Shown here in pieces: positions 15,422 through 26,341 of a DNA stretch of 64,000 nt. The translations under genes and the position numbers were made by a program. Source of the DNA: Azospirillum oleiclasticum (GTDB lineage Bacteria; Pseudomonadota; Alphaproteobacteria; Azospirillales; Azospirillaceae); NCBI RefSeq assembly GCF_013423485.1, contig NZ_JABFFR010000009.1:1-64000 (forward strand), read 5' to 3'. Every line of letters starts with the position of its first letter. Position 1 is the first letter of the stretch. The notes under the pieces are model-generated. The model had not been told where the DNA came from and made no database searches. It was given only the letters and a program-made list of their open reading frames with translations.

Positions 15422-17023
15422 TCAATCCGCGCCATGGTCATCAACCTCCCGCTGCCATTCCGAGAGGTCCGCTTCCTGCAACCTCTTGATTTGTCCTAGG
15501 TCAATCTTGTCAATCTCGCGCTGTAGTTTCTGGACGAAATGGCCGGAGCCGTAGTCGCGACCGATTCCCCCGCCGGAATGCCCCATGATGGCATCGCGCA
15601 TCTCCTCGTCCCGTGTGTTGACGCGCAGCCAATCCTTGAAAGCATGCCGGATCGAATGCACGCATTTCCTATCGCCGTGGGCGCCCGCCAGCAGCAGCGT
15701 CCGATTCCAGCGCTTGGAGGCGGGGTCTGTGTGCGGCGCCATCACGCCATCCACCTCGCGCCAGTACCGAGGCCAGAGGGGGCCATCCGGCCGGCTTTGT
15801 ACCCAGGCGATGAAATCGGCGCGGATATCACGGTGCAGCGGTACGGCACGGACGGAGCCACCGTTTTTGACTCGCCGACCTCCGTCGTCGTGGATGAGGA
15901 TGCAGGGCACACCGCCCCTCACCGCGACATCCGCCTTGCGCATCTGGGCAATCTCACCCAGCCGCGCGCCGGTGTACACCAGCAGCCACCAGAGCCAGTA
16001 ATCCCGATCTTCTCGCGAAACCTGCACCGCTTCGATTTCTGAGATCAGGAGCGGCATCCGCTTCCGCCCCACTCCCCCCTTGTCCTTGATCCGTATCGTC
16101 AGTTTTGCTGCCGGGTTGGGTTCGGCGAGGTGCCCATGATTGATTGAGACCTCAAGAATCGAGCGGATCGCGCTCAGCAGTTTGTTGACCGTCGCCGGGC
16201 TGCGCGGCGTGCCCTTTGCTGTGACATGCGACCGCAGGCTGTCCTTGTAAGCGATCATCGCTGCCTTGGTGATGTCCTTCACCTGCATATCACCGTGGAG
16301 TTCTGTGAATTCCTTCACGGCCGTCTCCCATTCCCGCCGCGTGCGCGGCGACAGGTCGGGAGTCTCAGCGAGATACAGCGCATGCGCGTCGGTAATCGTG
16401 ACCCCTACAGACGCCGAGGGCGACGCAGGAACGACCCTCCCTTCCACGCGATCCAGATCGGTTATCACCTCGTCGGGCGCTACCACGGCACCAGACGCCA
16501 GCGCAGCAATGGGCCGCTTCGGCTGCCCCGGCAGGAGGGCCGGGAGACGGTGGGCGTAGAGCGCGCGCGTCCGTAGCGCCTCCACCTCGCCATCTGACAA
16601 ACCGTCCACCCAGGCGCGAGCCGAGGCACGCTCGCGTTCAAGGCGCTCCTCGTAGGCCGTATCAGCGTCAGCCGCGATCTGCGACTCCAGGCTCAACGCC
16701 TCCCGCAGCCGGCGGATGGAGTCGGGCGTAGCCGGTCCAGTCAGCCCGTAGCGCTCCAGCACCGGGCGGTACGCGTCAGGAGTCGGGAGGGTCCGGGCTT
16801 CCGCGAAAGCCGCCTCCCATTCCGGGAGCAGCCGGTTCCGCGCCCTCCGAGCCGCGACCACATCCGACGTACCGAGCGCGCGCTCCAGATGGGAGCGCCC
16901 GCCGAAATGGCTCTGCACATCAGCCGGCACCCGGAGGCGCAGATATAGCCTGCCGCCCCGTTCCACGATGTGTCGCCAATCGCCCGACTTGGGCCTCCCT
17001 GCCGCCCTCTTCCGCCCCGCCAC
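15422..17023 (-). CDS. int: Tyrosine recombinase (integrase) of the element
   Basis: 533 residues. The N-terminal part ([21 protein letters not shown]) is an arm/SAM-like region seen in many alphaproteobacterial integrases, with a core-binding segment around 210-310. The catalytic domain has R354 ([12 protein letters not shown]), HSIR at 456-459, H482 (MGHSGG) and the nucleophile Y491 (GRDYGSG). The gene reads away from the attR tRNA 106 bp to its right, the usual arrangement for integrases that use a tRNA 3' end. All catalytic residues are present, so it is probably functional. Confidence 0.95.
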   Translation of the reverse strand: MAGRKRAAGRPKSGDWRHIVERGGRLYLRLRVPADVQSHFGGRSHLERALGTSDVVAARRARNRLLPEWEAAFAEARTLPTPDAYRPVLERYGLTGPATPDSIRRLREALSLESQIAADADTAYEERLERERASARAWVDGLSDGEVEALRTRALYAHRLPALLPGQPKRPIAALASGAVVAPDEVITDLDRVEGRVVPASPSASVGVTITDAHALYLAETPDLSPRTRREWETAVKEFTELHGDMQVKDITKAAMIAYKDSLRSHVTAKGTPRSPATVNKLLSAIRSILEVSINHGHLAEPNPAAKLTIRIKDKGGVGRKRMPLLISEIEAVQVSREDRDYWLWWLLVYTGARLGEIAQMRKADVAVRGGVPCILIHDDGGRRVKNGGSVRAVPLHRDIRADFIAWVQSRPDGPLWPRYWREVDGVMAPHTDPASKRWNRTLLLAGAHGDRKCVHSIRHAFKDWLRVNTRDEEMRDAIMGHSGGGIGRDYGSGHFVQKLQREIDKIDLGQIKRLQEADLSEWQREVDDHGAD

Positions 17024-17044
17024 GACCCGCCCCCGAATGCGCTG

Positions 17045-17064
17045 TGTGTGGAGGCATTGTGTGG
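17045..17064 (+). repeat. Right arm-type integrase sites (two TGTGTGG boxes)
   Basis: TGTGTGG at 17045-17051 and 17058-17064, again with starts 13 nt apart, in the integrase upstream region 65 bp inside attR. It mirrors the pair inside attL, including the following GGCTC. Confidence 0.6.
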
Positions 17065-17128
17065 AGGCTCACACGCAAAATCCAGAGGATTTCCAACGGG
17101 TGTAGGCAGGCCAAGGTTTCTAGGAGAT

Positions 17129-17147
17129 CATGGTGGGCCCGGCCGGA
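17129..17147. repeat. attR core, right direct repeat within the tRNA 3' end
   Basis: Identical to 5536-5554. It covers the CCA end, the 3' acceptor strand and the start of the T-arm of the tRNA on the minus strand. The integrated copy therefore keeps the tRNA intact. Confidence 0.9.
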
Positions 17148-17206
17148 TTCGAACCGACGACAACACCGTTATGAGCGGCGCGTTCTAACCGCTGAACTAC
17201 AGGCCC
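17131..17206 (-). tRNA. tRNA with CAU anticodon, probably tRNA-Ile2
   Basis: 76 nt on the minus strand beginning GGGCCTGTAGTTCAGCGG, with anticodon loop CTCATAA, T-loop TTCGAAT and encoded CCA. The acceptor stem GGGCCTG is the one typical of bacterial tRNA-Ile rather than tRNA-Met, which favours the lysidine-modified tRNA-Ile2(CAU); elongator tRNA-Met is the alternative. It is the integration target of the element. Confidence 0.85.
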
Positions 17207-17250
17207 ACGGACGGGCGACTTTGGCGGGAAAATCGGCGGACGGCAACACG

Positions 17251-17275
17251 AAAACGGGGGCCCGAAGGCCCCCGT
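17251..17275 (-). terminator. Rho-independent terminator of rpoD
   Basis: On the minus strand ACGGGGGCC-TTCG-GGCCCCCGT is followed by TTT, a 9-bp GC-rich stem with a very stable UUCG tetraloop 26 bp after the rpoD stop codon. Confidence 0.85.
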
Positions 17276-17300
17276 TCCGTTTCAACCGATGCCGCTCCGC

Positions 17301-19268
<1,968 letters not shown>

Positions 19269-19435
19269 CAGATCGCTGCCCCCGCAGTAACCTTAGAAGA
19301 AGATATGGCGGTCAACGGCTGCGACTTACCGCGCCGTCGAACGCCGATGCATCGGTCCCATACCGCCCCGAACCGTCGTTCCGGCCCCTACGTTCCCATT
19401 TCTTGTTTTTTTTGCCGACGGACACGCCGCGACTG

Positions 19436-22303
19436 TCACCCGAAAGCCGCACCACCGTCGTCGTCATCGTCGCCGCCCAGGCCGGCTTCCAACACCTCCC
19501 GGCGCAACGCAACGACCCGCGCAAGATTGGTCTCGCTCGTGTCCTTCACAAGGGCCAATTCGGCTTCCCGAAGTTCAGCCCGAAGATGTTTCCCGTGCAG
19601 ATGCCGCCACGTCAGCCACCACCCCCGCCGCGCGTCCTCAAGCGACGCGTCGGCACGGGCGAAGGCGGCATGATCGAGTACGGCCTTGCTCAGTAGATTG
19701 CTCAAAATGGGTTCGTATCCGGTTGACGACAAGTGGCGACAAAGCGCGGCGGCGTCAAGTCCCGAGTCGACCAGCGCATCATCAGCGAAGCAGGCCAGCA
19801 ACACCTGCCGCATATCTTCGAGCGGTCCTTCGGCGAACGGCACCATGCCCAGCGCCTCGCCCACCTCGTCGAACAACCCCGGATGGTTGATGAGGGTGAC
19901 GAGCACCAGCTTCTCCTGGATCATCGCCCGCCCCAGCCGCATGGGTGAGGTGCGCGTGTGCCCCGGCGGCGGCGAGGTCAGGGCCCCCGGCACCCCCGGC
20001 ACATGCCGGCGCGGCGGCCCGGCGCCGAAGCGCCCGCCGGGCCGCGCCGGCTGCCAGGGCCGCCCGGCGCCACCGGTCATGCGGGGCGGTTGGAAGGCCT
20101 CGTCCAGGCGGCGGCGCATCTCCGTGCGGTAATAGCCCTGCACCGTGCGGTCGGCGATCGCGTCCACCCGCGCCTCCAGCGCCGCCTTGACGGCGGCCTT
20201 GGCCTCGGGCGTGTCGGTGCGGCGCCCCTCCGTCTCCATGCGCCAGAGCGCCTCGGCCAGCGGGATGGCGTCGTCCAGCACCGCCTGCATGGCCTTCGGC
20301 CCGCCACCGCGGAGCAGGCTGTCGGGGTCCTCCCCCTCCGGCAGGAAGGCGACGCGGGCCGACTGGCCGGGGGCGAGGTGGGGCAGGATGCGCTCCACCG
20401 CCCGCCACGCCGCGCGCCGGCCGGCATTGTCGCCGTCGAAGCAGAGCAGCGGCTCCTTCTCCGCCGACGGGATCAGCTTCCACAGCTCCTGCACCTGGGT
20501 CTCGGTGAGCGCGGTGCCGAGCGGCGCCACGGCACCGGTGAAACCGGCGCGCACCAGCGCGATCACGTCCATGTAGCCTTCGGCGACGATCACCGGCTGC
20601 CCGTCCGCCGCCGCCCCCCGGGCGCGCGACAGGCCGTAGAGCAGCGTGCCCTTGTGGAAGAGCGGGGTGTCGCCGGTGTTGATGTATTTCGGCCCGTCGC
20701 CCTCCAGGATGCGGCCGCCGAAGGCGACCACGGTGCCGCGCCGGTCGGTGACCGGGAAGATCACCCGGTGCCGGAAGAAGGCGAAGGGGCTGCGGCCGTC
20801 GTCCGGCCGCTTCAGCACGCCGGCGGTGACCATGTCCTCCTCGGCGAAGCCCTGCTTCAGCAGATGCTGCCGCAGCGCCCCGGAATCCGGCGGCGCGTAG
20901 CCCAGCCGGAAGCGGGCGATGGCGTCGCCGTCGAGCCCACGCCGCTCCAGATACTCCAGCGCCGTCCGCCCGGCGTGGGTGCGCAACTGCTGCTCGAACC
21001 ACAGGCAGGTCTGCTCGACCAGATCGCCCAGCGTCTTGCGCCGCTCGTACCGCTGCCGGTCCTCGTCGCTGGCCCGCGGCACCGGCAACCCGGCCTCCGC
21101 CGCCAACTGCTCGACCGCCTCGGGGAAGCCGAGATTGTCGTGGCGCATGACGAAGCCGATGATGTCGCCATGGGCGCCGCAACCGAAACAGTTTCCCGTG
21201 AGGATGTTGTCTTCAAGGGCGAAGGCGTGCTCGCCCGGAACCTCGGCGCAATACACCTCCTCCTCACGGCCGCTGTCTTCGACACCGACGACCGTCCAGC
21301 GGAGTCGTTCGAACGATTTCTCCGACGCTTCGAAACGCTGGCGGGCGACCTCTCCCAGGAACATCGCCGCGTTCAGTGTCGACGGGACGAAATGGATCCG
21401 GTGCAGGTCGCACGCTTCGGCGGCGAGCCCCTGACGGGTTGCCGTCGTGATGCCATAGGTCCCGATACCGACCCGCAGGGCGGCCACCCGCACCCATTCG
21501 AGATGCTCCCGCCGGGCGCTGTTCAGCATCACCGTGCCGTCCTTGGCCACATGACCGTCGGCCGCGAGGTAGCCGGCAAGGAAGCCCAGCAGATAGGCGT
21601 CGCTCTCCTCGAGCGACGGCAGCGCCTTCATATGCCCGAACGACCGGCCGCCATAGACTCGGAGGTCGGGCTTGCCCAGCTCCGTGTGCCGCGTCACCGG
21701 CGTCTGGTCCGGGAACCATCCGGCCAGGATACGGTCCTTCTCGCCGTGAAGGTGTACGTGCCCGTACCCCTTTGCCACCGACCCGTCACCGAACACGATC
21801 CCGTGCGCGACACCCGCCGGATCCAGGGTCCAGTCCGTCCGGCGTTCCGGCAGCACCGCCTCCAGGCGATGGCCGGGCCGCAGCCCGGCGGTGGTGAGTT
21901 CCCCCGTCACACCGCGGGCGAACCAGCGGTGTCCGTCGGTCGCGTACAGGGTCTTGGACAGCCCGTTGCGGGACAGGGTGATCCGGTACAGTTTCTGGAC
22001 GCCGTACGCCTTGAACGCGGCCGGAACCCACCGGCCGCCACGGGTCAGGACGGTCTGCGTCGTGCCCGCCAGGGAGCCGATGGGGTGCACGCCGTCCCGC
22101 AGGATGACCCCGGTTTCGGCCGCCAGACAATGAAAGAACCCCTTCTGGTCGTTGACGTAGAAGCTGGGGGTCTTCTCGTTGTGGAAGGGGCACGGGGCCT
22201 TGTACTCGCGGCCGGCGCGGATCAGGCGCATCCGCTTCGACACCACGTCCGACAACGCCAGCCGGACGCGCAACTCCTCGAGAAACTGCGGCGGGAAGGC
22301 CAT
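19436..22303 (-). CDS. dnaG: DNA primase DnaG interrupted by an intein
   Basis: 955 residues as encoded; about 642 after removal of residues 59-371, which is normal for DnaG. The N-terminal CHC2 zinc domain (C38, H41) breaks after GFFH and resumes at CFGCGAHGDIIGF, which supplies the last two zinc cysteines. The TOPRIM core follows (VIVAEGYMDVIALV and CFDGDNAGRRAA), then the C-terminal DnaB-binding helical domain. DnaG makes RNA primers for replication. It sits between yqeY and rpoD in the usual order. Because there is no reading-frame break, the gene is presumably functional through protein splicing. Confidence 0.96.
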   Translation of the reverse strand: MAFPPQFLEELRVRLALSDVVSKRMRLIRAGREYKAPCPFHNEKTPSFYVNDQKGFFHCLAAETGVILRDGVHPIGSLAGTTQTVLTRGGRWVPAAFKAYGVQKLYRITLSRNGLSKTLYATDGHRWFARGVTGELTTAGLRPGHRLEAVLPERRTDWTLDPAGVAHGIVFGDGSVAKGYGHVHLHGEKDRILAGWFPDQTPVTRHTELGKPDLRVYGGRSFGHMKALPSLEESDAYLLGFLAGYLAADGHVAKDGTVMLNSARREHLEWVRVAALRVGIGTYGITTATRQGLAAEACDLHRIHFVPSTLNAAMFLGEVARQRFEASEKSFERLRWTVVGVEDSGREEEVYCAEVPGEHAFALEDNILTGNCFGCGAHGDIIGFVMRHDNLGFPEAVEQLAAEAGLPVPRASDEDRQRYERRKTLGDLVEQTCLWFEQQLRTHAGRTALEYLERRGLDGDAIARFRLGYAPPDSGALRQHLLKQGFAEEDMVTAGVLKRPDDGRSPFAFFRHRVIFPVTDRRGTVVAFGGRILEGDGPKYINTGDTPLFHKGTLLYGLSRARGAAADGQPVIVAEGYMDVIALVRAGFTGAVAPLGTALTETQVQELWKLIPSAEKEPLLCFDGDNAGRRAAWRAVERILPHLAPGQSARVAFLPEGEDPDSLLRGGGPKAMQAVLDDAIPLAEALWRMETEGRRTDTPEAKAAVKAALEARVDAIADRTVQGYYRTEMRRRLDEAFQPPRMTGGAGRPWQPARPGGRFGAGPPRRHVPGVPGALTSPPPGHTRTSPMRLGRAMIQEKLVLVTLINHPGLFDEVGEALGMVPFAEGPLEDMRQVLLACFADDALVDSGLDAAALCRHLSSTGYEPILSNLLSKAVLDHAAFARADASLEDARRGWWLTWRHLHGKHLRAELREAELALVKDTSETNLARVVALRREVLEAGLGGDDDDDGGAAFG
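21191..22129 (-). other. Intein with LAGLIDADG-type endonuclease motifs inside DnaG
   Basis: 313 residues (DnaG 59-371). It begins CLAAETGVILRDG (block A, Cys1), has TDGH (residues 122-125; block B T-x-x-H) and two DOD-like motifs, HGIVFGDGSV (about 168-177) and LLGFLAGYLAADG (238-250). It ends with block F EVYCAEVPGEHAFALEDN and block G ILTGN followed by extein Cys372. The penultimate His of block G is replaced by Gly. The insertion point is exactly before the third zinc ligand, so splicing is needed to build the zinc site. Splice-site residues (Cys1, terminal Asn, Cys+1) are all present. Confidence 0.93.
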
Positions 22304-22396
22304 GGGCGGCGGTTACCGTGACGGGATCGGTCGTCCGCTATAGCAGATCGGACGCCCGCCCGCCAACGGGGCGTCCGGCATCACCCGGACCGCGCC

Positions 22397-22858
22397 TCAG
22401 CCGCCCGCCAGCTTCTGCTTCACCAGGACACCGGCCTTGGCGAAGTCCATGCGGCCGGCGTAGCGGGCGCGCAGCTCGGCCATGGTGCGGCCCATGTCCT
22501 TCACGCTGGCGGCGCCGATCTCGGCGATCAGGTCGGTGATGGCCTGCCCGGCCTCGGCTTCGGTGAGCTGCTTGGGCAGGAAAGTCTCGATCACCACGAT
22601 CTCCTCCCGCTCCTGCTCGGCCAGCTCGCAGCGCCCGCCCTGCTCGTAGAGCCGGATGGATTCCTGGCGCTGTTTGATCATGGTCTGCAGCATCGCCATG
22701 ATCTCGGTCTCATCGATGCCGTCGGTCACGCCGCGACCGCGCGCCGCGATGTCCCGGTCCTTCAGCGCGGCCAGGATCAGACGCACGGTGGACACCGCGC
22801 GCTGGTTCTTGGACCGCATCGCTTCCTTCAAGGCCTCGTTGAGCCGCGTGCGCAGCAT
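22397..22858 (-). CDS. GatB/YqeY-domain protein
   Basis: 153 residues, full length for the YqeY family. It has the N-terminal helical part (MLRTRLNEALKEAMRSKNQRAVSTVRLILAALKDRDIAARGRG) and the GatB-tail-like C-terminus (GAASVKDMGRTMAELRARYAGRMDFAKAGVLVKQKLAG). The domain resembles the tRNA-binding tail of GatB, but the cellular role is not established. It precedes dnaG on the same strand, as in many alphaproteobacteria. GGAG lies upstream of the ATG at 22858. Confidence 0.92.
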   Translation of the reverse strand: MLRTRLNEALKEAMRSKNQRAVSTVRLILAALKDRDIAARGRGVTDGIDETEIMAMLQTMIKQRQESIRLYEQGGRCELAEQEREEIVVIETFLPKQLTEAEAGQAITDLIAEIGAASVKDMGRTMAELRARYAGRMDFAKAGVLVKQKLAGG

Positions 22859-23159
22859 CGTCGTTCTCCGTACCCTCGCTCAGAGGCGGATATGACCAGA
22901 ATCGGCCATGCTCCGCCACATCAATCGCTGCCCAAGCCTGCGGTTCGCCGGTACGGGTGGGTTTCGGGGGTGGATTGCGCGCCGTGAAGCGCCCATATCG
23001 GCTTGACCGCCCATCCCCGACCGTCTAAAGGATCGCCGTTTTGCGCGCCGTCCGGGACGACCGGGCCGGCGGCTCGACGCGCGGGCCCTCCATGGCCGCC
23101 GCCGCCCGCAGCGTCCGGACCTGTCACCGGCGACGGCTTCATGTAAGGTCCCGATCGGA
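22859..23159 (+). promoter_or_regulatory. Divergent yqeY/carA intergenic region with a possible carA promoter
   Basis: 301 bp with no gene visible. TTGACC (23003-23008) and TAAAGG (23026-23031) are 17 bp apart on the plus strand; the -10 match is weak. No attenuator or PyrR-type structure is evident. Confidence 0.35.
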
Positions 23160-24347
<1,188 letters not shown>

Positions 24348-24366
24348 GCGGCGGCGGCCACCACCA

Positions 24367-24669
24367 TCAAAGCGCCAGGGCCGCGAGCGCGATCAGCACG
24401 AACACGGCCAGCAGCGCCAGCATCCAGGAGCCGCCGAACGTCCAGCCGCGCGGCGCGTTGGACGGGTTGGCGTGCGGGGTGACAACGGGGACGTCGTCCT
24501 CCGCCGCCAGTCCGGCGCCCGGCTCGCCCGCCCGCTGGTACAGGCCGAAGGGGGCGGGGTCGCGCAAGGCGGCGTCCCGGACCTCCACCGGGCTTCCACC
24601 GGGTGGCGGCATCGGCGGCGCGTGACGGCCGGGATCCTGGTCCGCGGCTTTCCGGTCGGGCATCGCCAT
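24367..24669 (-). CDS. Small protein with one C-terminal membrane segment
   Basis: 100 residues from ATG 24669, preceded by AGGAGATC. A Pro-rich polar N-terminal region ends in one hydrophobic helix (WMLALLAVFVLIALAALAL), so it is probably a tail-anchored or single-pass membrane protein. No family is recognised. It is divergent from the HNH gene with 38 bp between starts and convergent with carA. Confidence 0.6.
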   Translation of the reverse strand: MAMPDRKAADQDPGRHAPPMPPPGGSPVEVRDAALRDPAPFGLYQRAGEPGAGLAAEDDVPVVTPHANPSNAPRGWTFGGSWMLALLAVFVLIALAALAL

Positions 24670-24707
24670 GATGGATCTCCTGCATGGGCGGCTGATGGGG
24701 CGGCGTG

Positions 24708-25052
24708 ATGCGAGAGCCAACAGGACGTGATCCCGCCGGTTCCCCGCCCTCCGGTCCCCAGCCCATCCGTCCCCCCTGCCCCCTCTGCGGCCGGCCGCTG
24801 GTGCCCGGTCCCAGCGTCAACGAGCATCACCTGGTGCCGCGCACCCATGGCGGGCGGGAGACGGTGACGCTGCACCGCATCTGCCACGCCAAGGTCCACG
24901 CCGTGCTGACCGAGGCGGAGCTGCGCGATCACTTCCACACAGCCGAGCGGCTGCGGGAGCACCCGGAAATCGCCGCCTTCCTGCGCTGGGTCCGCCGCAA
25001 GCCCGCGGAGTTCATGGACGGCCACCACGGGCCGCGACCACGCCGGCGGTAG
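24708..25052 (+). CDS. HNH-type small nuclease-like protein
   Basis: 114 residues (ATG 24708; a GTG three bases earlier is equally possible). CPLCGRPL and later LHRICHAKVH provide a CxxC/CxxxH zinc site around the HNH core NEHHLVPRTHGGRETVTLHRIC. This is the compact HNH fold found in stand-alone bacterial proteins. The substrate is unknown; both DNA repair and restriction contexts occur in the family. Confidence 0.75.
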   Translation: MREPTGRDPAGSPPSGPQPIRPPCPLCGRPLVPGPSVNEHHLVPRTHGGRETVTLHRICHAKVHAVLTEAELRDHFHTAERLREHPEIAAFLRWVRRKPAEFMDGHHGPRPRRR

Positions 25053-25082
25053 TTCTCCCGCTGGCGGCGGTCCCGGCTGCGG

Positions 25083-26039
25083 TCACGGAACCTTGTGCTG
25101 CTTGAGCCAGGCGTTCAGCTTGTCCTGCACATCCTTCATGTCGTCGATGGTGAAGTTGTAGTTGCGGCCGTCGATGTCGAAGCTGATGGAATGGTGATTG
25201 TAATCGATCTTGTAGACGATCAACTCGGCGAAGTGATCGGCGCTGCAATAGGCCTTGACCGTCACACGCAGCGCGGTATGCCCCTTCAACAGCGCTTCGA
25301 TCACCGCCATGTAGGTGTTGGCCCCGTAGCTCGCCGCCACAAGGTTGTCGGCAGCGGTGGGGCCGCCCAGGCTGTCGGCGATCAGGTGGCACCATTCGGG
25401 CTTCTGCTTCGGATCCTTGGTCTTCTTGCTGATGAGGAGATCCGGCCATTTGCCGACGGAGCTTGCGTAATGGGCAGCGGAGACCTTGCCCTTGCCGTTG
25501 ATGGCGATCCCCATGACATCGCAGCATGGTTCACGACCCGCAACGCCGGTGATCAGTTGCGACCTCTCCTTGGTCATCGCCTGATTGAAGGCGATCAGGT
25601 TGATCATCCGGCACGTCATCCGGAACAGCCCGGTCGTCAACCTCATGTTGATGTTGTAGGATCTGGCCGGCGGCTCCCAGGTGTCGTCGTCAAGATCCTC
25701 CATCGGCTCTTCTTCGACCATCCCGACATCGGCGGGATCGGTCATGAAGAACTTTGCGTAGGATACCTTCTTTTTCTTCCGACCAAGCCCCATGCGTCGG
25801 AGCTTCAGGCGTTCCGCCAGACGACTCTCCAGATCAACCTCGTCCTTGTAGAGTTGATCCTTTTTACGGCGGGTGACGATCACAAGATTGTTGTTGCTCT
25901 TGCATCGTGGACAGGTCCATCGCTTGAACAGGGCGCTTCCGAAATTTTTTCCACAGTTTGGGCATTTGAAATGATGCATGCCGAACCCCAGGCCGTTGCG
26001 AACATCGCAATTGACAAAAGAAGGAACACCACTTTCCAC
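25083..26039 (-). CDS. Zinc-ribbon protein with a His-Me-finger nuclease-like domain
   Basis: 318 residues from GTG 26039, or 298 from ATG 25979 (MHHFKCPNCG); both starts have weak ribosome-binding sites. The N-terminus holds two CxxC knuckles (CPNCGKNFGS and WTCPRCKSNNN). A basic then acidic linker follows (GLGRKKKKVSYAKFF, EEEPMEDLDDD). The C-terminal half has EWCHLIADSLGGPTAADNLV, the signature of DNA/RNA non-specific endonuclease-type (His-Me finger) domains common in bacterial toxins. It is distinctly less GC-rich than its neighbours, which suggests recent acquisition. No immunity gene is evident. Confidence 0.6.
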   Translation of the reverse strand: MESGVPSFVNCDVRNGLGFGMHHFKCPNCGKNFGSALFKRWTCPRCKSNNNLVIVTRRKKDQLYKDEVDLESRLAERLKLRRMGLGRKKKKVSYAKFFMTDPADVGMVEEEPMEDLDDDTWEPPARSYNINMRLTTGLFRMTCRMINLIAFNQAMTKERSQLITGVAGREPCCDVMGIAINGKGKVSAAHYASSVGKWPDLLISKKTKDPKQKPEWCHLIADSLGGPTAADNLVAASYGANTYMAVIEALLKGHTALRVTVKAYCSADHFAELIVYKIDYNHHSISFDIDGRNYNFTIDDMKDVQDKLNAWLKQHKVP

Positions 26040-26341
26040 TGATGGAAGTCATATCTTCGTACATATCCCTCAATAGTAGATTAACTCACCGGCAGCCGGC
26101 TGAGAAGCGCGAAGCGTCGAGACCGTGGGTCGGCCCGGAACCCGCGTGCCGCCGGCGCCGACCGACGAACCGCCGCCACCCTTGATCCCGGTCAAGGGCG
26201 GGCTTTCCGACCTGCGGAAGAATCCGCGCGAGCCAGGGGGCGACAGGACGGCGGCCCGCACTTATATTGTCAGCACAGCGAACGGCGCGCCCTGTGCCAG
26301 CCGACGATGCGCCGACGCCCCAGGGAGGCATCAGCAGGACC
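26040..26341. other. Intergenic region upstream of moaA
   Basis: 302 bp between the divergent nuclease-like gene and moaA. The first about 50 bp are AT-rich and probably carry the nuclease-gene promoter. I see no molybdenum-cofactor riboswitch fold that I can support and no gene. Confidence 0.4.

Larger units (their letters stand above)
5536..17147. mobile_element. Integrative and mobilizable element inserted at a CAU-anticodon tRNA gene
   Basis: About 11.6 kb bounded by 19-bp direct repeats. Contents in order: three small unknown genes (plus strand); a leftward operon of unknown protein, DotA/TraY, small membrane protein and MobC-like protein; an oriT; a relaxase; a perfect 40-bp palindrome; an HUH replication initiator; a possible excisionase; and a tyrosine integrase next to attR. 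It lacks a VirB4/TraU-type ATPase, a coupling protein and a pilus, so it is not self-transmissible as seen. It should need a helper conjugation system. All parts appear intact, so it may be active. The lone DotA/TraY suggests an I-type (type IVB) helper. Confidence 0.88.

Noticed and set aside
19958..22321. 787-codon plus-strand frame opposite dnaG
   Set aside because: No domains and low-complexity composition; dnaG with its intein is certain on the other strand.
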